Shown here one piece after another: positions 1-6,386 of a stretch of 18,473 nucleotides of DNA. The notes below the pieces were generated by a model. The model made no database searches. It was given only the letters and a program-made list of their open reading frames with translations, and was not told where the DNA came from. A program made the position numbers and the translations under genes. The stretch is from Bacteroidales bacterium UBA6244. Its GTDB lineage: Bacteria; Bacteroidota; Bacteroidia; Bacteroidales; F082. Each line of letters begins with the position of its first letter. The stretch's first letter is position 1. The stretch lies in the NCBI GenBank assembly GCA_002440885.1, contig DJVY01000110.1, positions 1 to 18,473 of the forward strand. Direction: 5' to 3'.

Positions 1-224
1 GTCTGTCATAGTCTATATTGCCTTATATGTGTTTAAAAAATGAAGTCCAAAGGTAAGTCTTTTTAACGACGGGGTTGCTGATCAAATTTTTTTATAAATG
101 CAAAGATGTTTTTCAGGAAAGTCAGTAAAGAGTTTTTGTGCAAGAAAAATAGTCTGTTTTTTCCAAATTTGCTCTTTTAAAACCTGAAAACCAGTTTATA
201 ATTGGATGAGTTTATGTTGTATAT

Positions 225-328
225 ATTTATAGGTGGATAAGTTTATAAGTGGGTCAGTTTATAAGTGGGTCAGTTTATGAGTTTATAGGTGGATACGTTG
301 TTAAGTGGATAAGTAGATAAGTTTGAAG
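225..328 (+). repeat. Degenerate 8-nt repeat array, G-rich orientation
   Basis: About 13 octamers run in strict 8-nt register. The main forms are GTTTATAA (241-248, 257-264) and GTGGATAA (233-240, 305-312), with variants such as GTGGGTCA, GTTTATGA and GTAGATAA. Two adjacent 16-nt units at 241-256 and 257-272 are identical. There is no spacer, so this is not a CRISPR. No function is known to me; candidates are replication-slippage expansion or a structured intergenic element. Confidence 0.8.
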
Positions 329-420
329 TTAATAAGGGGGAAATTCTACAAACAGGAATATAAATTTAAACTTTTTTGAATAGACTCGACTCTTCCGGTG
401 AAACATTATACCTTTAAACA

Positions 421-484
421 CCAATAACTTATAACCCCATAAACTTATAACCCCATAAACCCATAAACCCATACGCCCAAAAAC
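421..484 (-). repeat. Degenerate 8-nt repeat array, opposite orientation
   Basis: Eight octamers run in register. CCATAAAC occurs three times (437-444, 453-460, 461-468) and TTATAACC twice (429-436, 445-452), with variants CCAATAAC, CCATACGC and CCAAAAAC. Read on the minus strand they become GTTTATGG and GGTTATAA, close relatives of the octamers at 225-328. The two arrays are therefore inverted relative to each other across a spacer of about 90 nt and share the complementary core TTATAAGT/ACTTATAA, so they could pair. Confidence 0.75.
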
Positions 485-536
485 CTATCAGCTTTGCAAA
501 AAAAAGAAATCACCTAAAATATCAAAGGATAAAAAG

Positions 537-930
537 GTTCGGCAGGTCTGTAAGCGGGATTCTGTATCTGCATTGGCTTGCGCCGAAAGCAGCTTCCATC
601 ATTTATCTGGGTCCGTCGTCACCGCCGGACTCTAGCAATCTACCCTCCGACTTTGGGCGAGCAACCCTTATTCTGCACTTGGCAAAAGCGTCGGTTTATT
701 TGATCTTGCAGCCCCTGAGGTTTACCCCCGACAACTGTCACCAGCTACCGGCGTGGGCTCTTACCCCACGTTTTCACCCTTATCCGCCTATGGCGGACGG
801 TTTTTTTCTGTGGCACTCGCTGTATTCGCCTGAACGAATCCTTCCCGTTAGGAAGCAAGGTGCTCTGTGCTGTCCCGACTTTCCTCCCGCCCGGTCTTAC
901 CCAGGCGCGCGATGGAACAACCTGCCGAAC
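537..930 (-). ncRNA. rnpB: RNase P RNA (class A)
   Basis: This is the catalytic RNA that removes 5' leaders from pre-tRNAs. On the minus strand it starts near 930 and ends near 537, about 394 nt, normal for bacterial class A. Visible landmarks are the conserved P4 strand GAGGAAAGTC (complement of 877-886), the conserved 3' segment ACAGAATCCCGCTTA (complement of 551-565), and an 11-bp P1 helix that closes the molecule by pairing 920-930 with 537-547. A -7-type promoter match lies just upstream on the same strand. A T-rich stretch follows the P1 closing strand (below 537) and could complete termination. Short reading frames crossing this region are not genes. Confidence 0.95.
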
Positions 931-935
931 ACGTG

Positions 936-943
936 CAAAAATA
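936..943 (-). promoter_or_regulatory. Candidate -7 element for rnpB
   Basis: Read on the minus strand this is TATTTTTG, an exact match to the Bacteroidota -7 consensus TAnnTTTG. It lies just upstream of the RNase P RNA 5' end inferred from the P1 helix (about 930), the right distance for a start site. No clear -33 TTTG is seen at 19-21 nt spacing. Confidence 0.5.
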
Positions 944-1073
944 CAACAAATCAGCTGTAAAAGGGGAATTCCTCGCAATAATGCGTTGATTGGCAATCAA
1001 GATATTTAGGGTATACTCGATCGCGATGTAAAACATCACAAAAATGAGGGCGGTGATGAAGTAAATAAAACCC

Positions 1074-1081
1074 TACTTTTG
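1074..1081 (+). promoter_or_regulatory. Candidate -7 element before tatA
   Basis: TACTTTTG matches the Bacteroidota -7 consensus TAnnTTTG and lies 14 nt before the tatA ATG, implying a very short leader. No -33 element is seen at standard spacing, so this is a weak call. Confidence 0.35.
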
Positions 1082-1095
1082 TCAAAAAATACATC

Positions 1096-1362
1096 ATGAT
1101 ACAATTAACAGGATGGATTGGTGGTCCGGAACTCATTATTATTGGGGTGGTTATTTTACTGCTTTTTGGAGGAAAAAAAATACCTGAACTGGCCAGGGGT
1201 CTGGGGAAAGGGATTCGCGAATTTAAGGATGTTACCGATAAAAGCAATATCGCAAACGACCTCAAAGACATTGCCTCTGAAGTGAATGATGTTAAATCAT
1301 CGGTGGATAAAATGAACCCATCGAAACTTATCGATGATATTTCTCTGAAAAAGAAAAAGTAA
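1096..1362 (+). CDS. tatA: Twin-arginine translocase subunit TatA/TatE
   Basis: This is a pore-forming subunit of the Tat system, which exports folded, often cofactor-bearing proteins across the inner membrane. The 88-aa protein has the family plan. A short N-terminal segment leads into one membrane helix at about residues 11-24. It is followed by the conserved hinge FGGKKIPELARGLGKG (24-39) that opens the amphipathic helix, and then a charged, Lys/Asp-rich C-terminal tail. The length is usual for TatA. It stands alone here, with no tatB or tatC beside it. The MATE gene begins 38 nt downstream on the same strand. A neighbouring TatE/TatB paralogue cannot be fully excluded, but the short tail favours TatA. 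Confidence 0.92.
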   Translation: MIQLTGWIGGPELIIIGVVILLLFGGKKIPELARGLGKGIREFKDVTDKSNIANDLKDIASEVNDVKSSVDKMNPSKLIDDISLKKKK

Positions 1363-1400
1363 ACCGCTGTTTGCTAACAACTTAAAAATTAGGTAATCTA

Positions 1401-2756
1401 TTGAAAGACCTCACAACAGGTAAGGAAGGCAAACGGATTCTAAACTTTGCCATACCCATGCTGCTGGGCAATGTGCTCCAGCAAATGTATAATGTTGTCG
1501 ACAGCATTATCATCGGCAAGGTGCTGGGTAAAGAGGCTCTTGCAGCGGTTGGGGCAAATTTCCCATTTATTTTTGCGCTTATTTCATTCGTTGTGGGGGT
1601 AGCCATTGGCGCGACAGTCATTATTTCGCAATATTTTGGTGCTAAGCAAATGGAGCAGGTGAAAAAAACCATTGATACACTTTACATCTTCATGTTTTTT
1701 GCCTCATTGCTGCTCACCACCTTAGGTATTGTCGGAAGCCGTTTCATCTTCGAAATGATAGATTTGCCCGAAGAGGTTATTCCAATGGCGGTGGCTTACT
1801 TTAATATCTATGCCCTTGGGTTTATCTTTTTCTTTGGTTTTCAAGGTACAAGCGCCATACTGCGCGGTTTGGGTGATTCAAAGACTCCGCTTTATTTTTT
1901 GGTAATTTCTACCTTTATCAACATCGCATTGGATGTGCTTTTTGTGGTGGTCTTCAAATGGGGGATTGAAGGAGTGGCCGCCGCAACTGTCATTGCACAG
2001 GGTGGTGCTTTTGTAACCATTGTTTGGTACCTGAACAAATACCACAGCTTTCTTGATTTTTCTCCGCTTAAAATGAAATTCGATAAGGAGATTTTCAAAA
2101 AGAGCCTGCAGATAGGTTTACCCTCAGGCTTTCAGCAAACCTTTGTGGCTATGGGATTTCTGGCTTTGTATAAAATTGTAAACATGTTTGGAACCCCCAC
2201 CGTGGCCGCCTACAGTGTTGCCACCCGAATAGATTCCTTTGCCACCATGCCCGCCATGGCTTTTTCGGCAGCGCTTTCCACTTTCGTTGGACAAAATATC
2301 GGGGCTAATAAATACGACCGAATTGGGAAAGGGCTAAATGCTACTTTGATCATGATTTCATTGGTGGCCATAACCATCAGTGCTTCCACAGTGATTTTTG
2401 CTGAACCACTCATGCGCCTGTTTACTAACAAAGAGGATGTGGAGGTTGTGGCCATCGGAGTTGATTACCTGAGGATTGTGAGTCCGTTTTATTTGGTTTT
2501 CTCTTTGATGTTTATTTTTAACGGTGTGCTGCGTGGGGCAGGCGATACAGTTTTTCCTATGTTCATTACGCTGCTCGCACTCTGGGTAATCCGACTTCCA
2601 ATATCCTATTGGTTGTCTTTAAAAATGGATGCCATCGGTATTTGGTGGGGAATCCCTATCGCCTGGGGCTTTGGTGTAATGGCTTCTTTTCTTTATTACA
2701 AAACCGGAAAATGGAAAAAGAAAGCCGTTGTTAAACACGATCAAAGTCCTAAATAG
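1401..2756 (+). CDS. MATE family multidrug/metabolite efflux transporter
   Basis: This is a polytopic inner-membrane antiporter of the MATE superfamily (NorM/DinF-like), which exports cationic or aromatic compounds using a Na+ or H+ gradient. The 451 residues are a normal length, with about 12 hydrophobic helices in two homologous halves. The N-terminal signature GKRILNFAIPMLLGNVLQQMYNVVDSIIIG is typical, as are the internal repeat GLGDSKTPLYF (about residues 156-166) and its second-half counterpart GAGDTVFPMF. Translation appears to start at a TTG codon at 1401, which gives the canonical N-terminus; no upstream ATG improves it. The C-terminus is short and lysine-rich. The substrate cannot be deduced. 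An Nqr Na+ pump elsewhere in the window makes Na+ coupling plausible, but that is inference. Confidence 0.93.
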   Translation: MKDLTTGKEGKRILNFAIPMLLGNVLQQMYNVVDSIIIGKVLGKEALAAVGANFPFIFALISFVVGVAIGATVIISQYFGAKQMEQVKKTIDTLYIFMFFASLLLTTLGIVGSRFIFEMIDLPEEVIPMAVAYFNIYALGFIFFFGFQGTSAILRGLGDSKTPLYFLVISTFINIALDVLFVVVFKWGIEGVAAATVIAQGGAFVTIVWYLNKYHSFLDFSPLKMKFDKEIFKKSLQIGLPSGFQQTFVAMGFLALYKIVNMFGTPTVAAYSVATRIDSFATMPAMAFSAALSTFVGQNIGANKYDRIGKGLNATLIMISLVAITISASTVIFAEPLMRLFTNKEDVEVVAIGVDYLRIVSPFYLVFSLMFIFNGVLRGAGDTVFPMFITLLALWVIRLPISYWLSLKMDAIGIWWGIPIAWGFGVMASFLYYKTGKWKKKAVVKHDQSPK

Positions 2757-2791
2757 TTATATTTGGCTTCCATTTTTCAAAACGTCCTGAC

Positions 2792-3169
2792 ATGGTACAA
2801 AAACATTTTTCTGTAGCCGTCTGGTTCAAACGGTTTCAATATGCTGGCAACGGTCTGATTGTCGCGGTGAAAACCCAGCAAAACCTCCGGATACACTTGT
2901 TTGCAGCGGTTTTAGTGATTATGGCAGGGTTCATTTTTAACATCACTATCGCCGAATGGTTGGTGGTGGTGCTGGTGATCGGGGGCGTGATCACGGCCGA
3001 ACTCATCAATTCAGCCATCGAGTTTTTAGTCGATTTGGTTTCGCCCGAATATCATCCTCTGGCCGGAAAAATTAAGGATATTGCTGCCGGGGCGGTGCTT
3101 ATTACGGCTATAGTGGCCTTGATAGCCGGATTGCTGATTTTTTTACCTTATATCATTCATGCTTTATGA
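2792..3169 (+). CDS. dgkA: DgkA-family lipid kinase (diacylglycerol or undecaprenol kinase)
   Basis: This is a small trimeric membrane kinase that phosphorylates diacylglycerol or undecaprenol at the inner membrane, recycling lipid carriers for envelope synthesis. The 125-aa size is standard for the family. Three hydrophobic helices are visible (about 35-50, 53-75, 97-122). The catalytic and metal-binding block is present: E70 in AELINSAIE with N73 and E77, then D81 and the family signature KDIAAGAVL (95-103). The sequence cannot settle between diacylglycerol and undecaprenol as substrate. The stop codon overlaps the start of the next gene in an ATGA arrangement, which implies translational coupling to the sugar kinase downstream. 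Confidence 0.9.
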   Translation: MVQKHFSVAVWFKRFQYAGNGLIVAVKTQQNLRIHLFAAVLVIMAGFIFNITIAEWLVVVLVIGGVITAELINSAIEFLVDLVSPEYHPLAGKIKDIAAGAVLITAIVALIAGLLIFLPYIIHAL

Positions 3170-4023
3170 TACTTATAGCCGATAGCGGATCAACCAAAAC
3201 AAGCTGGGCGCATATCAACCGCGACAAAACGGTTAAGTATTTCAGTACAAGTGGCTATAACCCATACTATTACAGCGGATTGGAATTTCAGGTGGTCTTG
3301 CGTACTGAACTTATCCCTCTGATACCGGAAGCTAATCAGGTGAAGCAGCTGTTCTATTACGGATCAGGATGTTCCTCTCAAACCAACTGTCAACGGGTTG
3401 AAGACCTGCTTCAGCCACTATTTCCTGCTGCCCAAATTCAGGTGCATCACGATTTGTATGGTGCAGCGTTGGCTTTGTTTCATCGCCGTGAAGGGATCGC
3501 ATGTATACTTGGAACGGGTTCTAACTCATGTGTTTGGGATGGATACAGGATTGTGGAAAATGTACCCTCGTTGGGATATTTGCTTGCCGATGAAGGCAGC
3601 GGGACAACCATCGGTAAAAACATACTCACCGGCCTGCTTAAGGGAGAAGCTGATCCTGAAATCACCCGCGTTTTTTATGATCGGTATGAGCTGAGTTTTG
3701 AGAAAGCACTTGATTTGATCTATAAACAACCTGATCCCAATCGTTTTATGGCTCAGTTAACAAAGTTTGCCGCTGATTTTATCCACAATTCCTGGTGTAG
3801 GGATGTGGTGAGAAAATCCATCGATGATTTTATGACGCTGAACATCAAGCTGTACAGAAATCACCAGCATTTGCCTTTGGCTTTTACCGGGTCAATAGCG
3901 CATCATTTTAATGAGGTATTGGTTGAAATATGCAACGATCATGGCTTCATAATTGATCGTGTGTTGCAAAATCCCATCTCAGGCTTGGTTGAATTTCATC
4001 AATCGGAAATGAAAAAAGGCTGA
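3166..4023 (+). CDS. BadF/BadG/BcrA/BcrD ATPase-family sugar kinase, GlcNAc-kinase-like
   Basis: This is a cytoplasmic ASKHA-fold kinase. The 285-aa Bacteroidota members of this family resemble N-acetylglucosamine kinases, which phosphorylate amino sugars recovered from cell-wall turnover. Visible motifs are phosphate-1 DSGSTKTSW (6-14), DLYGAALA (96-103) with the likely catalytic Asp96, GTGSNS (116-121), GYLLADEGSG (137-146) and the adenosine-type motif TGSIA (241-245). The ATG lies within the dgkA stop (ATGA), so the two are probably translated together. Specificity for GlcNAc is inferred from family resemblance; a role as a 2-hydroxyglutaryl-CoA dehydratase activator is unlikely, because no partner subunits are nearby and no Cys pair for an iron-sulfur cluster is evident. 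Confidence 0.82.
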   Translation: MILIADSGSTKTSWAHINRDKTVKYFSTSGYNPYYYSGLEFQVVLRTELIPLIPEANQVKQLFYYGSGCSSQTNCQRVEDLLQPLFPAAQIQVHHDLYGAALALFHRREGIACILGTGSNSCVWDGYRIVENVPSLGYLLADEGSGTTIGKNILTGLLKGEADPEITRVFYDRYELSFEKALDLIYKQPDPNRFMAQLTKFAADFIHNSWCRDVVRKSIDDFMTLNIKLYRNHQHLPLAFTGSIAHHFNEVLVEICNDHGFIIDRVLQNPISGLVEFHQSEMKKG

Positions 4024-4050
4024 GATTATCCAATATTGATACGTTATTTA

Positions 4051-4082
4051 TTTGGTATTTGGTTTTTCGTTTTATATTTTTG
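4051..4082 (+). promoter_or_regulatory. Bacteroidota-type promoter for the small peptide gene
   Basis: A -33 box TTTG (4051-4054) and a -7 box TATTTTTG (4075-4082, matching TAnnTTTG) are separated by 20 nt, the spacing expected for the Bacteroidota primary sigma factor. Transcription would begin near 4088 and give a leader of about 90 nt before the ATG at 4177. This is the best complete promoter match I noticed in the window. Confidence 0.6.
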
Positions 4083-4176
4083 CGGTGATGGTATGATTTT
4101 GTAAAATGAGTTCACAAAGGGTATCATCTTTTACAGTTAACAAAAGTTATTGAACTCAACCTAAAATTAGTTTGTT

Positions 4177-4263
4177 ATGCTTACGAGAATTGTAAAAGTA
4201 AAGAAAACCGCTAAAAAGGTTCACGCCTGCTGTGATTTTGCCTGTGGGTGCGACGATCGCTAG
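4177..4263 (+). CDS. Putative 28-aa Cys-rich RiPP precursor peptide
   Basis: This short ORF has an ATG start, a TAG stop and an in-frame TAG just upstream (4168-4170) that fixes the start. The product is a basic leader (about residues 1-17, seven Lys and one Arg, with KVKKTAKKVH at 7-16) and a C-terminal tail CCDFACGCDDR (18-28). Cysteines sit at 18, 19, 23 and 25, with acidic residues at 20, 26 and 27. It lies between a good promoter and a strong terminator, directly upstream of a radical SAM/SPASM enzyme, the classic setting of a peptide that receives thioether or carbon-carbon cross-links. There is no GG-type leader end. I do not recognise the family. A small metal-binding peptide is an alternative; a chance ORF is possible but less likely given the position. 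Confidence 0.6.
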   Translation: MLTRIVKVKKTAKKVHACCDFACGCDDR

Positions 4264-4356
4264 CAAATTGAAGATGTATGGGGAGTTAGCCAGAATAAAT
4301 TGGTTGTTATTGACTCATTTACCTTTATCTTGCTCTCCTTGCATTAAGAACCGATT

Positions 4357-4408
4357 CCAACGCTTAGGCAGCCTTCAGGCTGCCTAAGCGTTGGATTTTA
4401 TTTTTTTG
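4357..4408 (+). terminator. Very strong intrinsic terminator between peptide and rSAM genes
   Basis: A perfect 18-bp GC-rich inverted repeat pairs 4357-4374 with 4377-4394, extended by one more A-T pair at the base. The loop is tiny (effectively TTCA). A T-rich run at 4396-4408 follows. It sits 93 nt after the peptide stop and 28 nt before the maturase ATG. It should release most transcripts after the peptide gene, leaving the maturase to read-through or to a weak promoter of its own. Confidence 0.85.
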
Positions 4409-4435
4409 TCGTAGAAAGCTCATAATCTCCTGACA

Positions 4436-5806
4436 ATGAATCAAAAAAATCTTAACACAAATCAAATCTTTGCTATACCGGTGGGTGATTATTTCGGGAA
4501 AACGCCCGAAGATTTGCAGTTGGTATATTCCCCTTTTACCGAGAACATGTTTGTTGCCCGACCCGATTTCGTGGAACTGCTAAATGAGGAAATCCTTTTT
4601 GAGAAGTATGAAAAGGCCACCCAGGCTGAGTTGCTTGAATCGCTTGTCCCTGAGGGTGAAATAAGCGATTATCTTCATAAAGGGGTATTGGAAGAGGGGT
4701 TTAATACCTTGCTGGTTTTGCCAAATAATATCTGCAATTTCAGCTGTTCTTATTGTTATTCTGCTTTGGGCAGATCAGGCGAGAAGCTGACCAAAGAGAT
4801 GGTTCACGTTGCGCTTACTGATTTTATTCATCCTGAAAAGAACCAGCATAAAAAAATATTTATCTCAATCCTGGGTGGGGGCGAGCCTTTGATGACCTGG
4901 GAATTGACCCGATACATGATCGATTTGGCTTACGAACTGGCTGACAAATATGGTTTCTCATTGTGGATGTCCTTGGTAACCAACGGTTCGATTCTTAACG
5001 ACGAAATGATCGGGGTTTTTATGAAATACCAGATTCGTATCGCAGTTTCGTTCGAGATACTTGAGGAAATTCAAAACTTGCAACGTGGACAGTTCGATAA
5101 GGTGGATGCCAATATCCGGAAGTTGATTGCCGCAGGCGTGGAGGTACGCATACGGTCGACTATAACCAAAGACAATGTGATGCTGCAAAAACAAATGGTT
5201 CAGGCGGTGGCTGAACGTTATCCTGCCATCCGGAATCTGGTGATGGAAGAAGTTACCGACGAAAATCACTTTAAGACTGCGGAAGATTTAGGTTCGTTTT
5301 ACAAACTATTTCTCCACAACTTCAACGAAGCTTTCGTTTGGGGCGAACAACACGAGATTGGAATCGAGTGTTCTTCGTTTCGTAACAACAATTTGCTAAT
5401 TGATCGCTTTTGTCCGGGAGTTCTCGCCCTGACACCTGAAGGGGAGTACAGCGTTTGTTCGCGAATTTCTTCGCCAAACGATCATGGTTATAAGGAAAGT
5501 ATCTTTGGGAGAATTGATAACTCTACGGTTAAAACAGATAAGGAGAAATTGACCGATCTGATAAACGGGTACAATCTTTACAGCCGACCGGAATGCGTCG
5601 GCTGTTTTACCAAATGGCACTGTGGAGGTGGTTGTTACGCTCATCAATTCGTGTATAACAAAAAAACCCTGGAGGCTATTTGTGATTACAAGCGCGAATT
5701 CACCCGCCTTAGGTTGCTCCGTGATTTGGATGCTGATTATCGCCAGGCTCAAGGTGTTGGACTTAAAGAATTTGTTTTGGCCTCCATTGAAACTTCAGAA
5801 AGTTAA
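4436..5806 (+). CDS. Radical SAM/SPASM peptide-modifying enzyme
   Basis: This is a probable RiPP maturase that uses S-adenosylmethionine and iron-sulfur clusters to form radical cross-links on a peptide, in the cytoplasm. The 456-aa protein has three parts. Residues 1-90 form an N-terminal region, possibly for leader binding. The radical SAM core follows, with CNFSCSYC (C100, C104, C107, the CX3CX2C cluster) and GGGEP (147-151) for SAM. The SPASM domain has C326-X9-G-X4-C341, then C387-X2-C390-X5-C396-X3-C400 and C416, a complete canonical set for two auxiliary [4Fe-4S] clusters. C312 is extra. The Cys-rich 28-aa ORF upstream is the natural substrate. The 185-aa gene starts 11 nt downstream, so they are probably cotranscribed. 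The anaerobic sulfatase-maturase branch shares this architecture, but no sulfatase is nearby. Confidence 0.88.
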   Translation: MNQKNLNTNQIFAIPVGDYFGKTPEDLQLVYSPFTENMFVARPDFVELLNEEILFEKYEKATQAELLESLVPEGEISDYLHKGVLEEGFNTLLVLPNNICNFSCSYCYSALGRSGEKLTKEMVHVALTDFIHPEKNQHKKIFISILGGGEPLMTWELTRYMIDLAYELADKYGFSLWMSLVTNGSILNDEMIGVFMKYQIRIAVSFEILEEIQNLQRGQFDKVDANIRKLIAAGVEVRIRSTITKDNVMLQKQMVQAVAERYPAIRNLVMEEVTDENHFKTAEDLGSFYKLFLHNFNEAFVWGEQHEIGIECSSFRNNNLLIDRFCPGVLALTPEGEYSVCSRISSPNDHGYKESIFGRIDNSTVKTDKEKLTDLINGYNLYSRPECVGCFTKWHCGGGCYAHQFVYNKKTLEAICDYKREFTRLRLLRDLDADYRQAQGVGLKEFVLASIETSES

Positions 5807-5817
5807 TCAATTGTTCC

Positions 5818-6375
5818 ATGAACAGCGCTTTTTATCCATATCATTTTGTAAGGCAAAAGGATAGAAACGATGTTTTTGATTGTTTCATGCAGTTTTCGTT
5901 TGAGGTTCCGACCATAGATCGCCAAGCATCAGTTAATTATATCAATAATATTTTTCGCTATAAGTCCTACCTCTATATTACTGACTTTTTCCCGGAAAAA
6001 TGGGTAGGAGATGTTGACCGCGTGAACAAACTCTTAAGTGTGGAGGAAAACACTGCGGTTAATTTCAGGAAAATTACACTTACTTGTTTCTATATTTTTC
6101 ACAACGAAATAATCTCCAATCATGAAGAGGCTGGCTTTGCAGTTAGCGGGAGCTTTGTTCATGGTGAAAAGCCGCTTCCCGGTCTGAACATTTCGCGTAA
6201 GCTTAAACTGTATCTGGAAATTTTGCAACCCGTAGCAATCGGTCTGGACTATCGTATTGTCCCGCTTTTTGAATGTAACGCTTTCATTATTGTTAAAAAG
6301 GGTAACATAAAAACAGATCAGCAAATAGTTAATGACTTCACTGAATTTAAAAAGTTACCACAGTTAAAGTCTTGA
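5818..6375 (+). CDS. Unrecognised 185-aa protein linked to the rSAM gene
   Basis: I do not recognise this family. It starts 11 nt after the radical SAM stop codon, which implies cotranscription and a role in the same pathway. There is no signal peptide and no clear membrane helix, so it is probably cytoplasmic. It opens with an aromatic-rich stretch (YPYHFVRQKDR, 6-16). The middle is mixed alpha/beta with DFFPEKWVGD (56-65), and the second half contains KLKLYLEILQPVAIG and a hydrophobic strand ending at CNAFIIVKK (152-160). Three cysteines are scattered with no metal motif. Possible roles are a leader-peptide chaperone, a second tailoring enzyme, or an accessory partner of the maturase; nothing in the sequence decides between them. 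Its stop is only 11 nt from the stop of the convergent gene on the other strand. Confidence 0.75.
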   Translation: MNSAFYPYHFVRQKDRNDVFDCFMQFSFEVPTIDRQASVNYINNIFRYKSYLYITDFFPEKWVGDVDRVNKLLSVEENTAVNFRKITLTCFYIFHNEIISNHEEAGFAVSGSFVHGEKPLPGLNISRKLKLYLEILQPVAIGLDYRIVPLFECNAFIIVKKGNIKTDQQIVNDFTEFKKLPQLKS

Positions 6376-6386
6376 AGTAAAACAAT

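Larger units (their letters stand above)
1..536. other. Gene-free AT-rich region with octamer repeats
   Basis: No open reading frame or recognisable RNA is visible between the left edge and rnpB. The stretch is AT-rich and dominated by two low-complexity repeat arrays, listed separately. A match to the Bacteroidota -7 element on the minus strand (CAAAGGTA on the plus strand, 48-55) could serve a minus-strand gene beyond the left edge, but no -33 element sits at the usual spacing, so this is weak. The part next to 536 lies downstream of the 3' end of rnpB and is T-rich on that strand. Confidence 0.6.

Noticed and set aside
225..328. CRISPR array
   Set aside because: Units are 8 or 16 nt without unique spacers and no cas gene is present.
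679..1039. Several reading frames of 60-93 codons on both strands
   Set aside because: They lie in or beside the RNase P RNA, have unusual compositions rich in Pro/Arg/Cys, and no protein signature; the RNA explains the sequence.
1401..2756. MATE pump as exporter of the putative peptide product
   Set aside because: It is separated from the cassette by two unrelated coupled genes and a new promoter, and MATE proteins typically move small molecules.
4106..4153. A 15-codon ORF starting in the leader of the small peptide gene
   Set aside because: Too short, with no features beyond Ser content and no support as a leader peptide such as runs of a regulatory amino acid.
4274..4387. A 37-codon ORF after the small peptide, containing CSPC
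   Set aside because: Its last third runs through the terminator hairpin and its stop is inside the stem; it has no leader-like charge and probably arises by chance. It could be revisited if relatives conserve it.
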